Shown here one piece after another: positions 17,728 through 26,750 of a DNA stretch of 45,539 nt; position 1 is the first letter of the stretch; each line of letters opens with the position of its first letter. The notes below the pieces were generated by a model, which saw nothing but the letters and a program-made list of their open reading frames with translations, was not told the DNA's origin and did no database searches. A program made the translations under genes and the position numbers. This DNA comes from an uncultured Anaerobiospirillum sp. (GTDB taxonomy: Bacteria; Pseudomonadota; Gammaproteobacteria; Enterobacterales; Succinivibrionaceae): the NCBI GenBank assembly GCA_944389785.1, contig CALXNP010000009.1, positions 1 through 45,539 on the forward strand, read 5' to 3'.

Positions 17728-19647
17728 ATGGCAATTAAAAAATTACCTCCTTTTTTATACAATCAAATAGCAGCAGGTGAGGTGGTTGAAAGACCCTCAT
17801 CTGTAGTTAAAGAGTTGCTTGAAAATGCCAAAGATGCAAAAGCTAAACATATTATTCTTGAGGTACAAAAAGCAGGTAAGGCTTTAATCTTAGTTAAAGA
17901 CGATGGTTTAGGTATTAGCTATGAGGATATGCCACTTAGCATAGAGGCTCATGCTACATCAAAAATTGCAACACAAGCAGATCTTGAAGCTATTACTACT
18001 TTAGGCTTTAGAGGTGAGGCTTTAGCTTCTATTGCTGCTGTAAGTAAGTTTAAACTTTCATCTAAAACTCAAGATCAAGATCATGGTTATAGTATCAGTA
18101 CTAATGGTTTGCAAGATACAGCAACACTTAAACCATGTGCTCATACTCAAGGTACTAGTGTAGAAGTACGTGATCTTTTTTTTAATACTCCTGCTCGCAG
18201 ACGCTTTTTAAAAGCAGATAGAACCGAACTTGCACATATTAAAGATATTTTTATTCGCCAAGCTTTAGTAAATGACGACATTAATTATACTTTTATTAGT
18301 GATTCTAAAACTATAATCAATGTTAAAGCTTGTAGTGATGAGCAAAATAAACTATATAGATTTTCAAAGTTATTATCCAAAGATTTTGTATGTAATACTC
18401 AAGCAGTAATTAGTGAATTTGATAAGTTGCATATTGAAGGTTTTATTCTAGAACCAACTAGGTTAGAACAAGCTATTGCTGATAATATCTATATTTTTTT
18501 AAATTCTCGTCCTATTGCTGATAAAATGGTTATGCATGCTATTAAAAGCGCCTATACTAGAGCTAATTTTGATAAAAGTGCTGTACGAGGTGTTTTGAAG
18601 TTAAGTATTAATCCTCATGAGGTTGATATTAATGTACACCCAAGAAAGGATGAGGTGAGATTTCATAATAGTAATGAAATTCATCATATTATTGAAACTA
18701 GTATATATACAGCTTTAATGCGTTATACACAACATAGCAAACAAGAGCTTATAGAGGATTTAGATAATCTTGATGATTTAGAAGACTTAGAGAAAGATAG
18801 CACAATAACAGAATTTAAAACACAAACAAGGGCAAAATATCTGCAGTCATCTAAACCTGCTTTTAAACATAGTTTTACAGCTAAAGAGTCAAGCAAAATT
18901 AATTATGATGAATTTGATGATAAAGAACATGAGTCTATTAGTAAGTTTCATGTTTTTAATCAAAAAAATTTAAATCTTAATGAGATAGATAAGAGTTTAC
19001 AGCGACAAAACACTTTTTATTCAAAACTTAATAAGGAAAATAAATTACATCAAGTTATAAATTATAACAATACCCAACTTGAGACTAATTTTAAAAGTTT
19101 AAGTTTATTATCAAGAATAAATGCTAATTATTTATTGCTTTTATATGATTGCAAATATTATTTAGCTCAAGTAGATTGTTTGTATCACTATCATTTAGCA
19201 TCATTATATAGACAAGATTATAGCGCTGATCAAGTACCTCGTACTAGTTTGTCTATACCTATTTTGCTAAAACCTGAGCAAAATTTATATAAGAATATAC
19301 AAAAATATACAAAGGTTTTAGAGCGCTTAGGTTTTGACCATGAGTTTTCAAGTAAAAACATATTAATACATAGTTATACAAGTTATTTTAGTTCTGAGCA
19401 ATTAAATACAAAGTTAATTCATGTTCTAAAATTTTTAGCTGAATTTAAAGATATGGACTCTAATTTAGAGTTAGATGATTTTGCTAAATTATGTAGTTAT
19501 GAGCATCTTATACTTGATACAAAAGATAAAGCCATAGAGTTTGTTGCACAATTACAAAAAGATAATATTTTTTTATGCATACATAAGGGTATTAAATTTT
19601 TAGATTTAGCTAAGATTGCAGATGAGGCTTTTAATGACAATAACTAA
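17728..19647 (+). CDS. mutL: DNA mismatch repair protein MutL
   Basis: GHKL ATPase of 639 aa that couples MutS mismatch recognition to MutH/UvrD or other repair steps. Motifs: IAAGEVVERPSSVVKELLENAKDA (about 13-36; the Glu and Asn for ATP/Mg), DDGLGI (about 57-62), GFRGEALASI (about 93-102), and a TPARR/FLK segment. The Asp/Glu-rich linker (about 340-460) is poorly conserved. The C-terminal dimerisation domain has no DQHAxHERI-type endonuclease motif, as in E. coli MutL. It starts 4 bases after the amidase stop and ends inside miaA. Confidence 0.95.
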   Translation: MAIKKLPPFLYNQIAAGEVVERPSSVVKELLENAKDAKAKHIILEVQKAGKALILVKDDGLGISYEDMPLSIEAHATSKIATQADLEAITTLGFRGEALASIAAVSKFKLSSKTQDQDHGYSISTNGLQDTATLKPCAHTQGTSVEVRDLFFNTPARRRFLKADRTELAHIKDIFIRQALVNDDINYTFISDSKTIINVKACSDEQNKLYRFSKLLSKDFVCNTQAVISEFDKLHIEGFILEPTRLEQAIADNIYIFLNSRPIADKMVMHAIKSAYTRANFDKSAVRGVLKLSINPHEVDINVHPRKDEVRFHNSNEIHHIIETSIYTALMRYTQHSKQELIEDLDNLDDLEDLEKDSTITEFKTQTRAKYLQSSKPAFKHSFTAKESSKINYDEFDDKEHESISKFHVFNQKNLNLNEIDKSLQRQNTFYSKLNKENKLHQVINYNNTQLETNFKSLSLLSRINANYLLLLYDCKYYLAQVDCLYHYHLASLYRQDYSADQVPRTSLSIPILLKPEQNLYKNIQKYTKVLERLGFDHEFSSKNILIHSYTSYFSSEQLNTKLIHVLKFLAEFKDMDSNLELDDFAKLCSYEHLILDTKDKAIEFVAQLQKDNIFLCIHKGIKFLDLAKIADEAFNDNN

Positions 19648-20599
19648 ACATGCTCTTGTAATATTAGGACCAACAGCTACAGGTAAAACTAATTTAGCTA
19701 TTAAGTTAGCTAAGCAGCTTGATGCTGAAATAATTTCTTTAGATAGTGCTTTAGTTTATAAATATATGGACATAGGAACAGCTAAGCCAAGCTTAGCTGA
19801 ACAAGATGGTGTAGTACACCATTTAATTGATATTTGTTTACCAACACAAAGATATAGTGCAGCTGACTTTAGGCAAGATTGTATACGCTTAGTAGATGAT
19901 ATAACAAGCCGTAATAAGAGAGTTATTATTTGTGGTGGTACTATGCTTTATTATAAAGCTTTAGTAGATGGTATTGATAATATTCCAAAAAGTACAGATG
20001 AAGCAAGAGCCTATGTTAAAGATAAGCTTGATAAATATGGTATACAGGCTTTGCATCAAAGCCTTGAGCAAGTTGATCCAATTTCATATCAAAAACTAAA
20101 TCCTAACGATAAACAACGTGTATGCAGAGCCTTAGAAGTTTATTATATGACTAATAAGGCAATTAGCTCTTTTTATAATTCAAATGCTCAAAAATGCCCT
20201 TTTGCACTTGATGAATATGTGCTTATGCCTCAAGAAAATAGAGAGTATTTAAGAGAGTTGATTAAGCTTAGATTTTTAAAAATGCTAGATTTAGGTTTAA
20301 TAGATGAGGTTGAGAGTTTAGTTAGACGCTTTGATTTAAATTTAGATTATCCATCATTAAGAGCTGTAGGTTATAAACAAGTTTATGAGTATTTACAGCA
20401 AGAATGCAGTTATGAGCAGATGATCGATAATGCACTTATTGCTACAGCTCACTTAGCTAAACATCAAATGACATGGTTACGAGGAGCTTTAAAGCAGCGG
20501 GGTAAGGCTTTAAATGTTGGAGACGAACATAATTGTCAATTAATTTTAGATTCTTATCATAATTTTTTAACTAATAATGAAAAAGATGAAAGTTTTTAG
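19634..20599 (+). CDS. miaA: tRNA dimethylallyltransferase MiaA
   Basis: Adds the isopentenyl group to A37 of tRNAs reading UNN codons. The protein is 321 aa from the chosen ATG, which has GATGAGG six bases upstream; earlier in-frame starts (19616, 19622) would overlap this site. Motifs are the P-loop GPTATGKTNLA, SLDSALVYKYMDIGTAKP (substrate loop), DICLPTQRYSAADF, GGTMLYYKAL, NDKQRVCRALEV, LRAVGYKQ and TWLRG. It overlaps the mutL end by 14 bases. In E. coli hfq follows closely; here about 590 bases intervene. Confidence 0.95.
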   Translation: MTITKHALVILGPTATGKTNLAIKLAKQLDAEIISLDSALVYKYMDIGTAKPSLAEQDGVVHHLIDICLPTQRYSAADFRQDCIRLVDDITSRNKRVIICGGTMLYYKALVDGIDNIPKSTDEARAYVKDKLDKYGIQALHQSLEQVDPISYQKLNPNDKQRVCRALEVYYMTNKAISSFYNSNAQKCPFALDEYVLMPQENREYLRELIKLRFLKMLDLGLIDEVESLVRRFDLNLDYPSLRAVGYKQVYEYLQQECSYEQMIDNALIATAHLAKHQMTWLRGALKQRGKALNVGDEHNCQLILDSYHNFLTNNEKDESF

Positions 20600-21032
20600 A
20601 AATTTTTTGTACTTATAGCCATAAACTTATATAAGTTTTTATATGAACTTTTTATAAGTTATCTCCTTGCAATTCATAGTTATTTTTTTATAATTAACTA
20701 TATATTTGTATTTTTTATAGTACAATGATAGGACATAGTGCAATGTAGGCTATAAATTATAAATATGTATTTTAAAAAGATTATTTGCATAAAATCTTTT
20801 TAGTATAAAAGAATTGATAAGAAATAAGCATTTATAAATAGTATAACTAATGTCTTGGACTAAATTTATACACTTAGCTTAAATACTAGTTAGTAATTAA
20901 GATAGAAATTACTATAGATTATAAATTTTATCTATTCTTTTTAGTAAAAACGCATCACCATTAAGATCTAAATGCAAGTATAAATATTATAAAAAATATT
21001 GTAAACTTTGCTTTAGAAATTGATAATAGATC

Positions 21033-21048
21033 TTGGGTAATTACCCAA
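21033..21048. promoter_or_regulatory. 16-bp perfect palindrome upstream of hfq
   Basis: TTGGGTAATTACCCAA reads the same on both strands. It is GC-richer than its surroundings and lies about 145 bases before the hfq start. It looks like a binding site for a dimeric regulator; no regulator is assigned. Confidence 0.45.
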
Positions 21049-21079
21049 AATTGAGCTTGTGAAGATAGTTTAAATAAGA

Positions 21080-21106
21080 TATCAAAATGTGGTAACATAC
21101 TTGATA
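21080..21106 (+). promoter_or_regulatory. 27-bp conserved element, copy 2 (upstream of hfq)
   Basis: Element beginning TATCAAAATGTGG and ending ATACTTGATA, matching copy 1 before nnr at 24 of 27 positions. The ends TATCAA and TTGATA are inverted, and an inner dyad ATGT-GGTA-ACAT is present. It lies 86 bases before the hfq start, against 88 for nnr. TTGATA could also serve as a -35 box. Confidence 0.55.
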
Positions 21107-21192
21107 TTAGGCACTGTTTTCACTGCAATAAACCTAGATGTTAACAACAATTAGGTGCTTTACAATAATTACAACAATAAAGGATGGCAATT

Positions 21193-21450
21193 ATGTCTAA
21201 AGTACAATCCTTACAAGACCCTTTTTTAAATGCTCTACGTAAAGAGCGTGTCTTAGTTTCTATTTTTTTAGTTAATGGTATTAAGCTTCAAGGTCAGATT
21301 GAATCATTTGATCAATTTGTAGTATTGTTAAAAAACCAAGTTAGTCAAATGGTTTATAAGCATGCTATTTCAACAATAGTTCCTGCAAGATCTGTGAATT
21401 TGAACTTAAATAATCAAGACACAGAGAATAATGAGAATAACGCACAATAA
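21193..21450 (+). CDS. hfq: RNA chaperone Hfq
   Basis: Sm-like hexameric protein of 85 aa that pairs small RNAs with mRNAs. Sm1 includes [28 protein letters not shown] (with the proximal-face Gln and Asp). Sm2 includes the conserved [10 protein letters not shown] (Tyr-Lys-His). A short Asn/Glu-rich tail follows, less extended than in E. coli (102 aa). The chosen ATG (21193) is eight bases after AAGGA. The ATG at 21184 overlaps that site and is not likely to be used. hflX follows 12 bases on, as in E. coli. Confidence 0.95.
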   Translation: MSKVQSLQDPFLNALRKERVLVSIFLVNGIKLQGQIESFDQFVVLLKNQVSQMVYKHAISTIVPARSVNLNLNNQDTENNENNAQ

Positions 21451-21462
21451 TATAAATAATTT

Positions 21463-22863
21463 ATGTTAGAAAAAGAGTTTGAGCCTCTAGGCCCAACTCT
21501 CTTAGTTCATGTCGAATTACCGCGAGCTGAATCACGAGAGGATTTAGAGGAATTATATCGTTTAGCACAATCAGCAGGAGCTCAAATTGTTGAAGCTATT
21601 GTGTGTAAAAGAGAGTTTGTTGATCCTAAAACTTTTATAGGTAAAGGAAAGGTTTTAGAAATACAAAGTGCTGTCAATGCTACAGAAGCTGCAGTAGTCA
21701 TTTTTAATAGTAGTTTATCCCCAGCACAAGAGCGTAATTTAGAAAGAGAGTTTAAAGTTAGAGTTATGGATAGAATAGCTCTAATTTTAGATATTTTTGC
21801 TCGAAGAGCTCGTACTTATGAGGGTAAATTACAAGTTGAGCTAGCTTTATTGCGTTATGAGCAGGCTCGTTTAGTACGAGGTTGGACTCACTTAGAAAGA
21901 CAAAAAGGTGGTTTTGGTTTACGAGGTGGTCCTGGTGAAACTCAGATTGAGTTGGATAGACGTGCTTTAAAAGAAAGAATTGCTGCTATTAAAGAAGATT
22001 TAGAAATAGTTTCTAAGCGCAGAACACAAAATCGTCAAAAACGTGCTAAAAATGCTGTACCATTAGTTTCTTTTGTTGGCTATACTAATGCTGGTAAATC
22101 AACCTTATTTAATTTACTAACAGACTCTCAAGTATATGCTGCTGATCAATTATTTGCTACTTTAGATCCAACTTTACGTACTTTAAATATAAAAAATGTA
22201 GGTAAGGTAGTATTTGCTGATACTGTAGGTTTTATTAGGCATTTACCTCATGAATTAGTAGCTGCTTTTAAATCAACTTTAGAAGAAAGTGCATTAGCTA
22301 CCTTACAATTGCACATAATTGATGCCTCAGATCCTAGAGTTAATGAAAATATTGAAGCTGTAGATGCTGTATTGAAGCAAATAGGGGCTTATGATGTGCC
22401 TCGTTTATTAGTTTTTAATAAAGCAGATTTAGTTGAAGATGTAAGTGATGCTATTGTCTATGATAGTGATAATAGACCAATAAGAGTAAATGTATCTGCT
22501 AAAACTAAATTTGGAATTGATGAACTTTTATCATGTATTAGCTATTATTTGACTTCAAATGTATGTTATTTTACTGTTAAGCTAAGTGCTGCTGATGGTA
22601 AATTACGCTCTTTGCTTTATGCAAGCTGTGCTGTAGAACAAGAAAGCTATGATGAAGAAGGTAATGCTATTTTAGAGCTTAAGCTTAATAAAGAAGAAGC
22701 AAGGAGAATAGATAAGCAGACATTAGGCAAATTGACACAAGCATGCCTTGATGAAAAAGTGCCTTATCTTGAAGATGAAGAAGATAATGATAGCAATCGT
22801 GATTCATCTTCAAAGGATACAGATTTTAATTTTGATATTTTTGATTATAGTAAGGACCTATGA
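21463..22863 (+). CDS. hflX: Ribosome-associated GTPase HflX
   Basis: GTPase of 466 aa that splits or rescues stalled ribosomes under stress. The N-terminal HflX domain has the glycine-rich GGFGLRGGPGETQIELDRR segment. The G domain (about 203-370) has P-loop GYTNAGKST, switch DTVGFIRHLP and base motif NKAD. The C-terminal end is acidic. It lies between hfq and hflK, and its stop overlaps the hflK start (ATGA), so it is translationally coupled to the HflKC genes. Confidence 0.95.
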   Translation: MLEKEFEPLGPTLLVHVELPRAESREDLEELYRLAQSAGAQIVEAIVCKREFVDPKTFIGKGKVLEIQSAVNATEAAVVIFNSSLSPAQERNLEREFKVRVMDRIALILDIFARRARTYEGKLQVELALLRYEQARLVRGWTHLERQKGGFGLRGGPGETQIELDRRALKERIAAIKEDLEIVSKRRTQNRQKRAKNAVPLVSFVGYTNAGKSTLFNLLTDSQVYAADQLFATLDPTLRTLNIKNVGKVVFADTVGFIRHLPHELVAAFKSTLEESALATLQLHIIDASDPRVNENIEAVDAVLKQIGAYDVPRLLVFNKADLVEDVSDAIVYDSDNRPIRVNVSAKTKFGIDELLSCISYYLTSNVCYFTVKLSAADGKLRSLLYASCAVEQESYDEEGNAILELKLNKEEARRIDKQTLGKLTQACLDEKVPYLEDEEDNDSNRDSSSKDTDFNFDIFDYSKDL

Positions 22864-24101
22864 AAGATACAAATATAGATAAGATGGCTTGGAATAGTCC
22901 AGGTTCTAATAATAATGGCAATAAGGGCAATGGTGATGAGCCAAAGCAGGATCCTTTTGGCCGTAATAATAATGATCCTTGGGGTAGGAAAAAACAACAA
23001 GGATTTAATAGTGATAATGTTTTAAAAGCCTTAAAAGAGTTTTTTTTAGGAAAAAGTGGAGGCTCTAATAATAACAATAGCAATAAAAAACAAAGTTATT
23101 CATTGGTGTATTTATTAGTAATTGTTTTATTAGGCTTTTATATCTTTTCAGGTTTTTATACTGTAAAAGAAGCAGAAAGAGGTGTGTTATTACGTTTTGG
23201 TAAGCTTAATCAAATAGTAGAGCCTGGTTTATCTTGGAAGTTTACAGGTATTGATGATGTAACTATTGTGGATGTAGAACAGGTACGTGCTATACAATCA
23301 TCTGGTTCTATGTTAACTGAAGATGAAAATGTTGTTATAGTGGAGATGGATGTACAGTATCGTATTTCAGATCCATACAAATATTTATATTCAGTAACAG
23401 ATCCAGATAATTCTTTACTTGAAGCTACAGATTCTGCTTTACGTTACGTAGTGGGTCACACCATTATGGACGATATCTTAACTTCAGGTCGTGAAATGGT
23501 AAGACAAAATACAAGAGATCTTTTAGTTTCAATTATTGAACCATATGATTTAGGTTTAACTATTGTGGATGTAAACTTCTTACCTGCACGTGCTCCTGAG
23601 CAGGTAAAAGCTGCTTTTGATGATGCAATTGCTGCCCAAGAAGATGAGCAAAGATACAAAAGAGAAGCTTATGCTTATGCTAATGAAGTGTTACCAAAAG
23701 CAGATGGTACAGTACAGCGTATTAAGCAAGAAGCTGAAGCTTACAGATCACAAATAGTATTAAAAGCTCAAGGTGAGGTTGCTCGTTTTGAACAAGTTTT
23801 ACCAGAGTATTTAAAAGCACCAGAGATTACTAGAACTCGTATTTATCTTGAAACTATGCAGGAAGTTTTAGCTAAATCACGTAAGGTGGTAGTAGATACT
23901 AAAGATGGACAATCTCCATTATTATATTTACCTATTCCTCCTAGCAATAATGTGACAATGCCTGTTACACAAACACAAGACAATACTAAGAGTGAGTATA
24001 ATTATACTAATAGTACAGTCGATACAGTTCCTACTACTAATAGTAATACAAGAACTAACACTAGATATGGCAATGACAACTATCAAAGAGGAGTAAGATA
24101 A
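22860..24101 (+). CDS. hflK: HflK, membrane-bound SPFH protein (FtsH modulator)
   Basis: Stomatin/prohibitin-type protein of 413 aa. With HflC it forms the large periplasmic cage around FtsH. It has a cytoplasmic Asn/Gly-rich N terminus containing MAWNSPGSNNN and DPWGRKKQQ, typical of HflK, one membrane helix (about 78-100), an SPFH domain (about 100-290; ERGVLLRFGKL) and a Thr/Asn-rich C-terminal tail. The start at 22860 has AAGGA three bases upstream. The alternative ATG at 22884 (MAWNSPG), which matches the E. coli N terminus, has no visible site. Confidence 0.93.
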   Translation: MKDTNIDKMAWNSPGSNNNGNKGNGDEPKQDPFGRNNNDPWGRKKQQGFNSDNVLKALKEFFLGKSGGSNNNNSNKKQSYSLVYLLVIVLLGFYIFSGFYTVKEAERGVLLRFGKLNQIVEPGLSWKFTGIDDVTIVDVEQVRAIQSSGSMLTEDENVVIVEMDVQYRISDPYKYLYSVTDPDNSLLEATDSALRYVVGHTIMDDILTSGREMVRQNTRDLLVSIIEPYDLGLTIVDVNFLPARAPEQVKAAFDDAIAAQEDEQRYKREAYAYANEVLPKADGTVQRIKQEAEAYRSQIVLKAQGEVARFEQVLPEYLKAPEITRTRIYLETMQEVLAKSRKVVVDTKDGQSPLLYLPIPPSNNVTMPVTQTQDNTKSEYNYTNSTVDTVPTTNSNTRTNTRYGNDNYQRGVR

Positions 24102-25057
24102 TGCGCTCATCATCTTTAAATATCATTTTAGCCCTGGTGCTAGTGTTTGCTTTTGCTATTTTTAATTCTGTTTTTATCTTAAAAGAGGGTTCTGTAGGCA
24201 TTGTTACCCGTTTTGGTAAGGTTACTCGTGCTGCTGATGAGGGGTTAAATGTCTCACAGCCAGGTCTACATTTTAAGATACCATTTATTGACAAGGTAAG
24301 AGTATTAGATTCAAGAATACAAACTTTATCTGCTAATGCAGATAGATTTGTAACAGCAGAGAAAAAGGATCTTATTATTGATTCTTATGTAAAGTGGAAG
24401 ATTAAAGATCCTGCAACTTATTATTTAACAACAGCAGGTGGTAATAAGTTACAAGCTGAAGAATTATTACGTCGTCGTATTACCAACTCTTTACGTAGTC
24501 AAATTGGTAAACTGACTATTCATGAGATAGTTTCAGGTCAGGGTAAAGAAGCCTTAATCAATAATTTTGATGTAGAAGAGCCAGCCGTGATTGGAGCAAG
24601 TAAGCGTGATGAAGTTATGCAAAATGCTCTCAAAGATATAGGTGAAAGTGCTATTGAACTTGGTATTGAAATTGTTGATGTGAGAATTAAACAAATTAAT
24701 TTACCTCCTGAGGTTTCAGGTTCTATTTATCAGCGTATGCGAGCTGAGCGTGATGCTGTAGCTAAATTACATCGCTCTCAAGGTCGTATGGAGGCTGAGA
24801 CTATACGTGCTCAAGCAGATAGAGAAGTTATTGTTAAAGTAGCAGAGGCGGAAAAGCAGGCAAGAGAGCTTAAAGGTGAGGGTGATGCAGAAGCTACACG
24901 TATTTATGCTCAAGCCTACAGTAAAAATCCAGAGCTATTTAATTTCTTAAAGAGTATGGATGCTTATAGACAATCTTTACAATCTGGAAATGATGTAATT
25001 GTTTTAAGTCCTGATAATGACTTCTTTAATTACTTTAATAATGCTAAAGGTCAATAG
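24101..25057 (+). CDS. hflC: HflC, membrane-bound SPFH protein (FtsH modulator)
   Basis: Partner of HflK in the FtsH-HflKC complex; 318 aa. It has an N-terminal membrane anchor (about 7-27), then an SPFH domain opening with EGSVGIVTRFGKV, and a long alpha-helical region (about 215-285). The ATG overlaps the hflK stop by one base and is preceded by AGGAG. E. coli HflC is 334 aa. A strong terminator follows 15 bases after the stop. The small yjeT gene found next in E. coli is absent. Confidence 0.95.
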   Translation: MRSSSLNIILALVLVFAFAIFNSVFILKEGSVGIVTRFGKVTRAADEGLNVSQPGLHFKIPFIDKVRVLDSRIQTLSANADRFVTAEKKDLIIDSYVKWKIKDPATYYLTTAGGNKLQAEELLRRRITNSLRSQIGKLTIHEIVSGQGKEALINNFDVEEPAVIGASKRDEVMQNALKDIGESAIELGIEIVDVRIKQINLPPEVSGSIYQRMRAERDAVAKLHRSQGRMEAETIRAQADREVIVKVAEAEKQARELKGEGDAEATRIYAQAYSKNPELFNFLKSMDAYRQSLQSGNDVIVLSPDNDFFNYFNNAKGQ

Positions 25058-25072
25058 TTAGCTGACAGGATA

Positions 25073-25098
25073 AAAAAAGGCGAGTTATCGCCTTTTTT
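25073..25098 (+). terminator. Rho-independent terminator after hflC
   Basis: Stem AAAAAAGGCGA (25073-25083) / TCGCCTTTTTT (25088-25098), loop GTTA. The T run forms the 3' arm. It separates the hfq-hflXKC unit from purA. Confidence 0.9.
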
Positions 25099-25356
25099 AT
25101 GTATGCAGTTTAAGTTTTTTTAATTAAATTTTAAAATTAAAAATTTTTTTAATATCACTTATAAGCCTAAAGTTTAAGGTACTTATTAAATTTAATTGGA
25201 GTAGCAAACAATTAATAGATAAAAGCTTAAAGCTTGGATTTTTAGTGTATAATCTACTTTTGGGTAAAATTTTTTCTTGAAAATATTACTAATTCAAGCT
25301 CATAGGCTAAAGCTTTGTGGGTGCTTATTTTGTTTTTAACTCAAGGAACTGTAAAA

Positions 25357-26655
25357 ATGCCAAAAAATGTTATTGTTCTTGGAACTCAATGGGGTGATGA
25401 AGGTAAGGGTAAGGTAGCTGACCTTCTTACAGCTAAAGCTTCAATTGTAGTCCGCTCTCAAGGTGGTCACAATGCAGGACATACTTTAGTTGTAGGTGAT
25501 AAAAAAGTTGTAGTTAGATTAGTACCATCAGGCATTTTACATAAAGAGTGCTTGTGTTTAATAGGCTCTGGTGTCGTAGTTAGCCCTGAGGCTTTATTTG
25601 CAGAAATTGAAGAGTTAAAAAATGCAGGTTTTAGCGATGCTGAGCAAAGAATTAAGCTATCTGCAGCTTGTGCTTTACTATTACCAATACATCCTGCTAT
25701 TGATAAGGGAGCAGAGTCTTTACGTGGTAAAAATGCTATAGGTACTACAGGTCGTGGTATTGGTCCTTGTTATGAGGATAAGGTTGCAAGACGTGGCCTA
25801 CGTATAGGTGATCTATATGATATGGATGCTTTTGCACAAAAATTAAAAGCTCTTTATGATTATCGTAACTTTATGTTAAAGAGTTATTACAATTGCCCTG
25901 AAGTTTCTTATGAAGAAACATTACAAAGCATTAGTACAATGCGTGATAGAATTTTAGCAATGGTTGCAGATGTATCTGATATTATTGCTAAAGCTTCAAA
26001 AGAGAATAAGAAAGTATTATTTGAGGGTGCTCAAGGCACTTTCTTAGATATAGATTATGGTACATATCCATTTGTAACATCTTCTAATACTGTAGCAGGT
26101 GGCTGCACAACAGGTTCAGGTGTTGGTCCTTTAGCTATTGATTATGTTTTAGGTATTGCTAAAGTTTATACTACACGTGTAGGCGGAGGCCCATTCCCAA
26201 CAGAGCTAACTGATGAGATAGGTAAAGGTATTTGTACTCGTGGTAAAGAATTTGGTGCTATAACTGGCAGACCTCGTCGTGCAGGCTGGTATGATGTTGT
26301 AGCTATGAGACGTGCTGTGACTATTAACTCTTTATCTGCTTTAGCTTTAATGAAGCTTGATGTTCTAGATGGTATGGACGAAGTTAAGATTTGTGTAGCT
26401 TATAAAGATGAGAAGGGTAATATTTTAGATTTGCCTCCACTTGCTGCTTTTGAATATGCAAAGATGACTCCTGTTTATGAAACTATGCCAGGTTGGAGCG
26501 AGAGTACATTTGGTGTAACTAAATTTGAGGATCTGCCAATTAAAGCTCAAAAATATATCAGAAGATTAGAAGAGCTATCTAATGTTAAGATTGCTATCTT
26601 ATCAACTGGTCCAGAGCGTGAACAGACAATTATGTTAGAAGATCCATTTGCTTAA
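25357..26655 (+). CDS. purA: Adenylosuccinate synthetase PurA
   Basis: GTP-dependent first committed step from IMP to AMP. The protein is 432 aa, the same length as E. coli PurA, when begun at the ATG at 25357 behind AAGGAACTG. An upstream GTG reading adds 14 non-homologous residues. Motifs are [10 protein letters not shown] (IMP/GTP loop with catalytic Asp), GGHNAGHT (catalytic His), [29 protein letters not shown] (split across about 235-255), [12 protein letters not shown] and [15 protein letters not shown] box at 25248-25253 may belong to its promoter. A terminator follows. Confidence 0.97.
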   Translation: MPKNVIVLGTQWGDEGKGKVADLLTAKASIVVRSQGGHNAGHTLVVGDKKVVVRLVPSGILHKECLCLIGSGVVVSPEALFAEIEELKNAGFSDAEQRIKLSAACALLLPIHPAIDKGAESLRGKNAIGTTGRGIGPCYEDKVARRGLRIGDLYDMDAFAQKLKALYDYRNFMLKSYYNCPEVSYEETLQSISTMRDRILAMVADVSDIIAKASKENKKVLFEGAQGTFLDIDYGTYPFVTSSNTVAGGCTTGSGVGPLAIDYVLGIAKVYTTRVGGGPFPTELTDEIGKGICTRGKEFGAITGRPRRAGWYDVVAMRRAVTINSLSALALMKLDVLDGMDEVKICVAYKDEKGNILDLPPLAAFEYAKMTPVYETMPGWSESTFGVTKFEDLPIKAQKYIRRLEELSNVKIAILSTGPEREQTIMLEDPFA

Positions 26656-26691
26656 AATTTAAGTTAATTGATAAGTATTCAGCTTATACAT

Positions 26692-26726
26692 AAAAAATCC
26701 TTAAGTGATATGCTTAAGGATTTTTT
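26692..26726. terminator. Bidirectional terminator between purA and ispB
   Basis: Perfect 14-bp stem AAAAAATCCTTAAG (26692-26705) / CTTAAGGATTTTTT (26713-26726), loop TGATATG. T runs on both strands suit the convergent genes. Confidence 0.9.
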
Positions 26727-26750
26727 AATGATATTTATTAACAGTTTATA

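Larger units (their letters stand above)
20600..21192. other. About 590-bp intergenic region upstream of hfq
   Basis: Very AT-rich, no convincing gene. It contains a 16-bp palindrome AAACTTATATAAGTTT (20623-20638) soon after the miaA stop, which could end transcription. Further on are a 16-bp perfect palindrome at 21033-21048 and the 27-bp conserved element at 21080-21106. It is unusually long for a miaA-hfq gap, so hfq probably has its own promoter(s) and leader here. Confidence 0.6.

Noticed and set aside
18721-18850. Acidic, repetitive stretch in mutL as a possible insertion or frameshift
   Set aside because: The frame is open throughout, and MutL linkers are normally variable and charged.
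20600-21192. Decayed gene in the long miaA-hfq gap
   Set aside because: No coding remnants recognisable in any frame; stop codons are dense and composition is that of intergenic DNA.
22826-23083. Minus-strand 85-aa Leu/Pro-rich reading frame
   Set aside because: It is the antisense of the Asn/Gly-rich start of hflK; the composition is an artefact of repeated AAT and GGN codons.
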